A stretch of DNA of 38,204 nucleotides from a virus, in IMG/VR virus record IMGVR_UViG_3300017963_000476, positions 1 to 38,204 of that record. One strand, given 5' to 3'. The translations under genes and the position numbers were made by a program. Within the stretch, counting starts at the first letter, position 1. The number at the start of each line of letters is the position of its first letter. The notes under the pieces were generated by a model. It was not told where the DNA came from and did not search any database. It saw only the letters and a program-made list of their open reading frames with translations. This document shows positions 38,019-38,204 of the stretch, piece after piece.

Positions 38019-38204
38019 ATGGTACATGGATTTAAGGTTGCAACAACCTTGGCCGCATATCGTTGTGTGTCTTGTGTCACGGGTACTGCCGAAATGGTTG
38101 AATACCCAGATACAACATCGGCACTGATCATCGGGATCACAACGGATACGGTTAAAGATACGACCGGAACCATTCCGGTTAAAACCGCTGGGGAAATTGC
38201 ACAG
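38019..38204 (+). CDS. Capsid decoration-like protein, N-terminal part (3' truncated)
   Basis: The first 62 residues (MVHGFKVATTLAAYRCVSCV, then GTAEMVEYPDTTSALIIGIT) run off the right edge. The last 27 residues align with the first 27 of the left-edge gene (9 differences), so this is probably the same gene or its tandem copy. An AAAGGAGA site lies before the ATG. The next gene after the protease/scaffold in Mu-like heads is usually a decoration or head-fibre protein followed by the capsid gene, which fits the window join. Confidence 0.65.
   Translation, partial: MVHGFKVATTLAAYRCVSCVTGTAEMVEYPDTTSALIIGITTDTVKDTTGTIPVKTAGEIAQ
38122..38204. repeat. Terminal near-repeat, right copy
   Basis: This aligns without gaps to bases 1-83 with 12 mismatches. 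If the two ends are the same locus, the non-redundant length would be about 38121 bases. Confidence 0.85.

Noticed and set aside
1-38204. Diversity-generating retroelement as the cause of the end-copy differences
   Set aside because: No reverse transcriptase is present and the mismatches are not confined to adenine positions.

Overview
The window looks like a nearly complete genome of a tailed phage, most likely a siphovirus. It encodes a tail tube, a tail-assembly chaperone with a -1 frameshift site, tape measure proteins, hub-like and fibre-like proteins, and no sheath. The head genes (portal joined to a MuF-type domain, I-type protease/scaffold, decoration protein, Gp36-like and virion-morphogenesis proteins) resemble the Mu-like head module. 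No integrase, DNA polymerase, tRNA, CRISPR array or insertion sequence is visible, so replication probably relies on the host. The host cannot be named. A phage lipoprotein and an M15-type lysis enzyme would suit a Gram-negative host, but this is weak evidence. The last 83 bases (38122-38204) align without gaps to the first 83 (1-83) with 12 mismatches, and both lie in the same reading frame of a decoration-like gene. The window is therefore either a circular or permuted genome cut inside that gene, with strain variation at the join, or it ends in a tandem paralogue.

Layout: 31.6-38.2 kb continuing into 0.0-21.2 kb is one long plus-strand late block. It holds terminase small subunit, ParB/DNA methyltransferase, terminase large subunit, portal-MuF, protease/scaffold, decoration protein, capsid, connectors, two paralogous neck-type proteins, a DUF115 glycosyltransferase-like gene, tail tube, chaperone, two paralogous tape measure genes, distal tail and hub proteins, and a fibre. 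A sugar cassette follows (radical SAM enzyme, UDP-sugar dehydrogenase, cytidylyltransferase-glycosyltransferase fusion, NeuB-like synthase, methyltransferase-TPR protein), then a lysis group, and the block ends at a strong terminator at 21255-21287.

21.4-23.9 kb is a minus-strand operon with a putative annealing protein, a PD-(D/E)XK nuclease and small proteins. It ends in its own terminator facing the late one. 23.9-24.6 kb is a 700-base gene-free region dense in inverted repeats, terminators and a candidate structured RNA. 24.6-27.1 kb holds small plus-strand, probably early genes: a replication-associated protein, a lipoprotein, a ribbon-helix-helix regulator and several unknowns. 27.1-28.1 kb (minus) has a metallophosphoesterase. 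28.1-31.6 kb (plus) has a DUF1064 nuclease, overlapping mini-genes, a nucleotide-sugar epimerase and a large virion-like protein.

The most interesting system is a phage-borne pathway resembling nonulosonic (sialic-acid-like) sugar synthesis and transfer: a reduced NeuB, an SpsF/NeuA-type cytidylyltransferase fused to a GT2 glycosyltransferase, a DUF115/Maf-like transferase inside the tail module, a TviB-type dehydrogenase and a uronate 4-epimerase. Its position among virion genes suggests late expression and modification of the virion or of the host surface late in infection. Other notable points are the paired paralogous tail genes, one with a fibronectin III plus LamG-like extension, and the gpG/gpGT frameshift.
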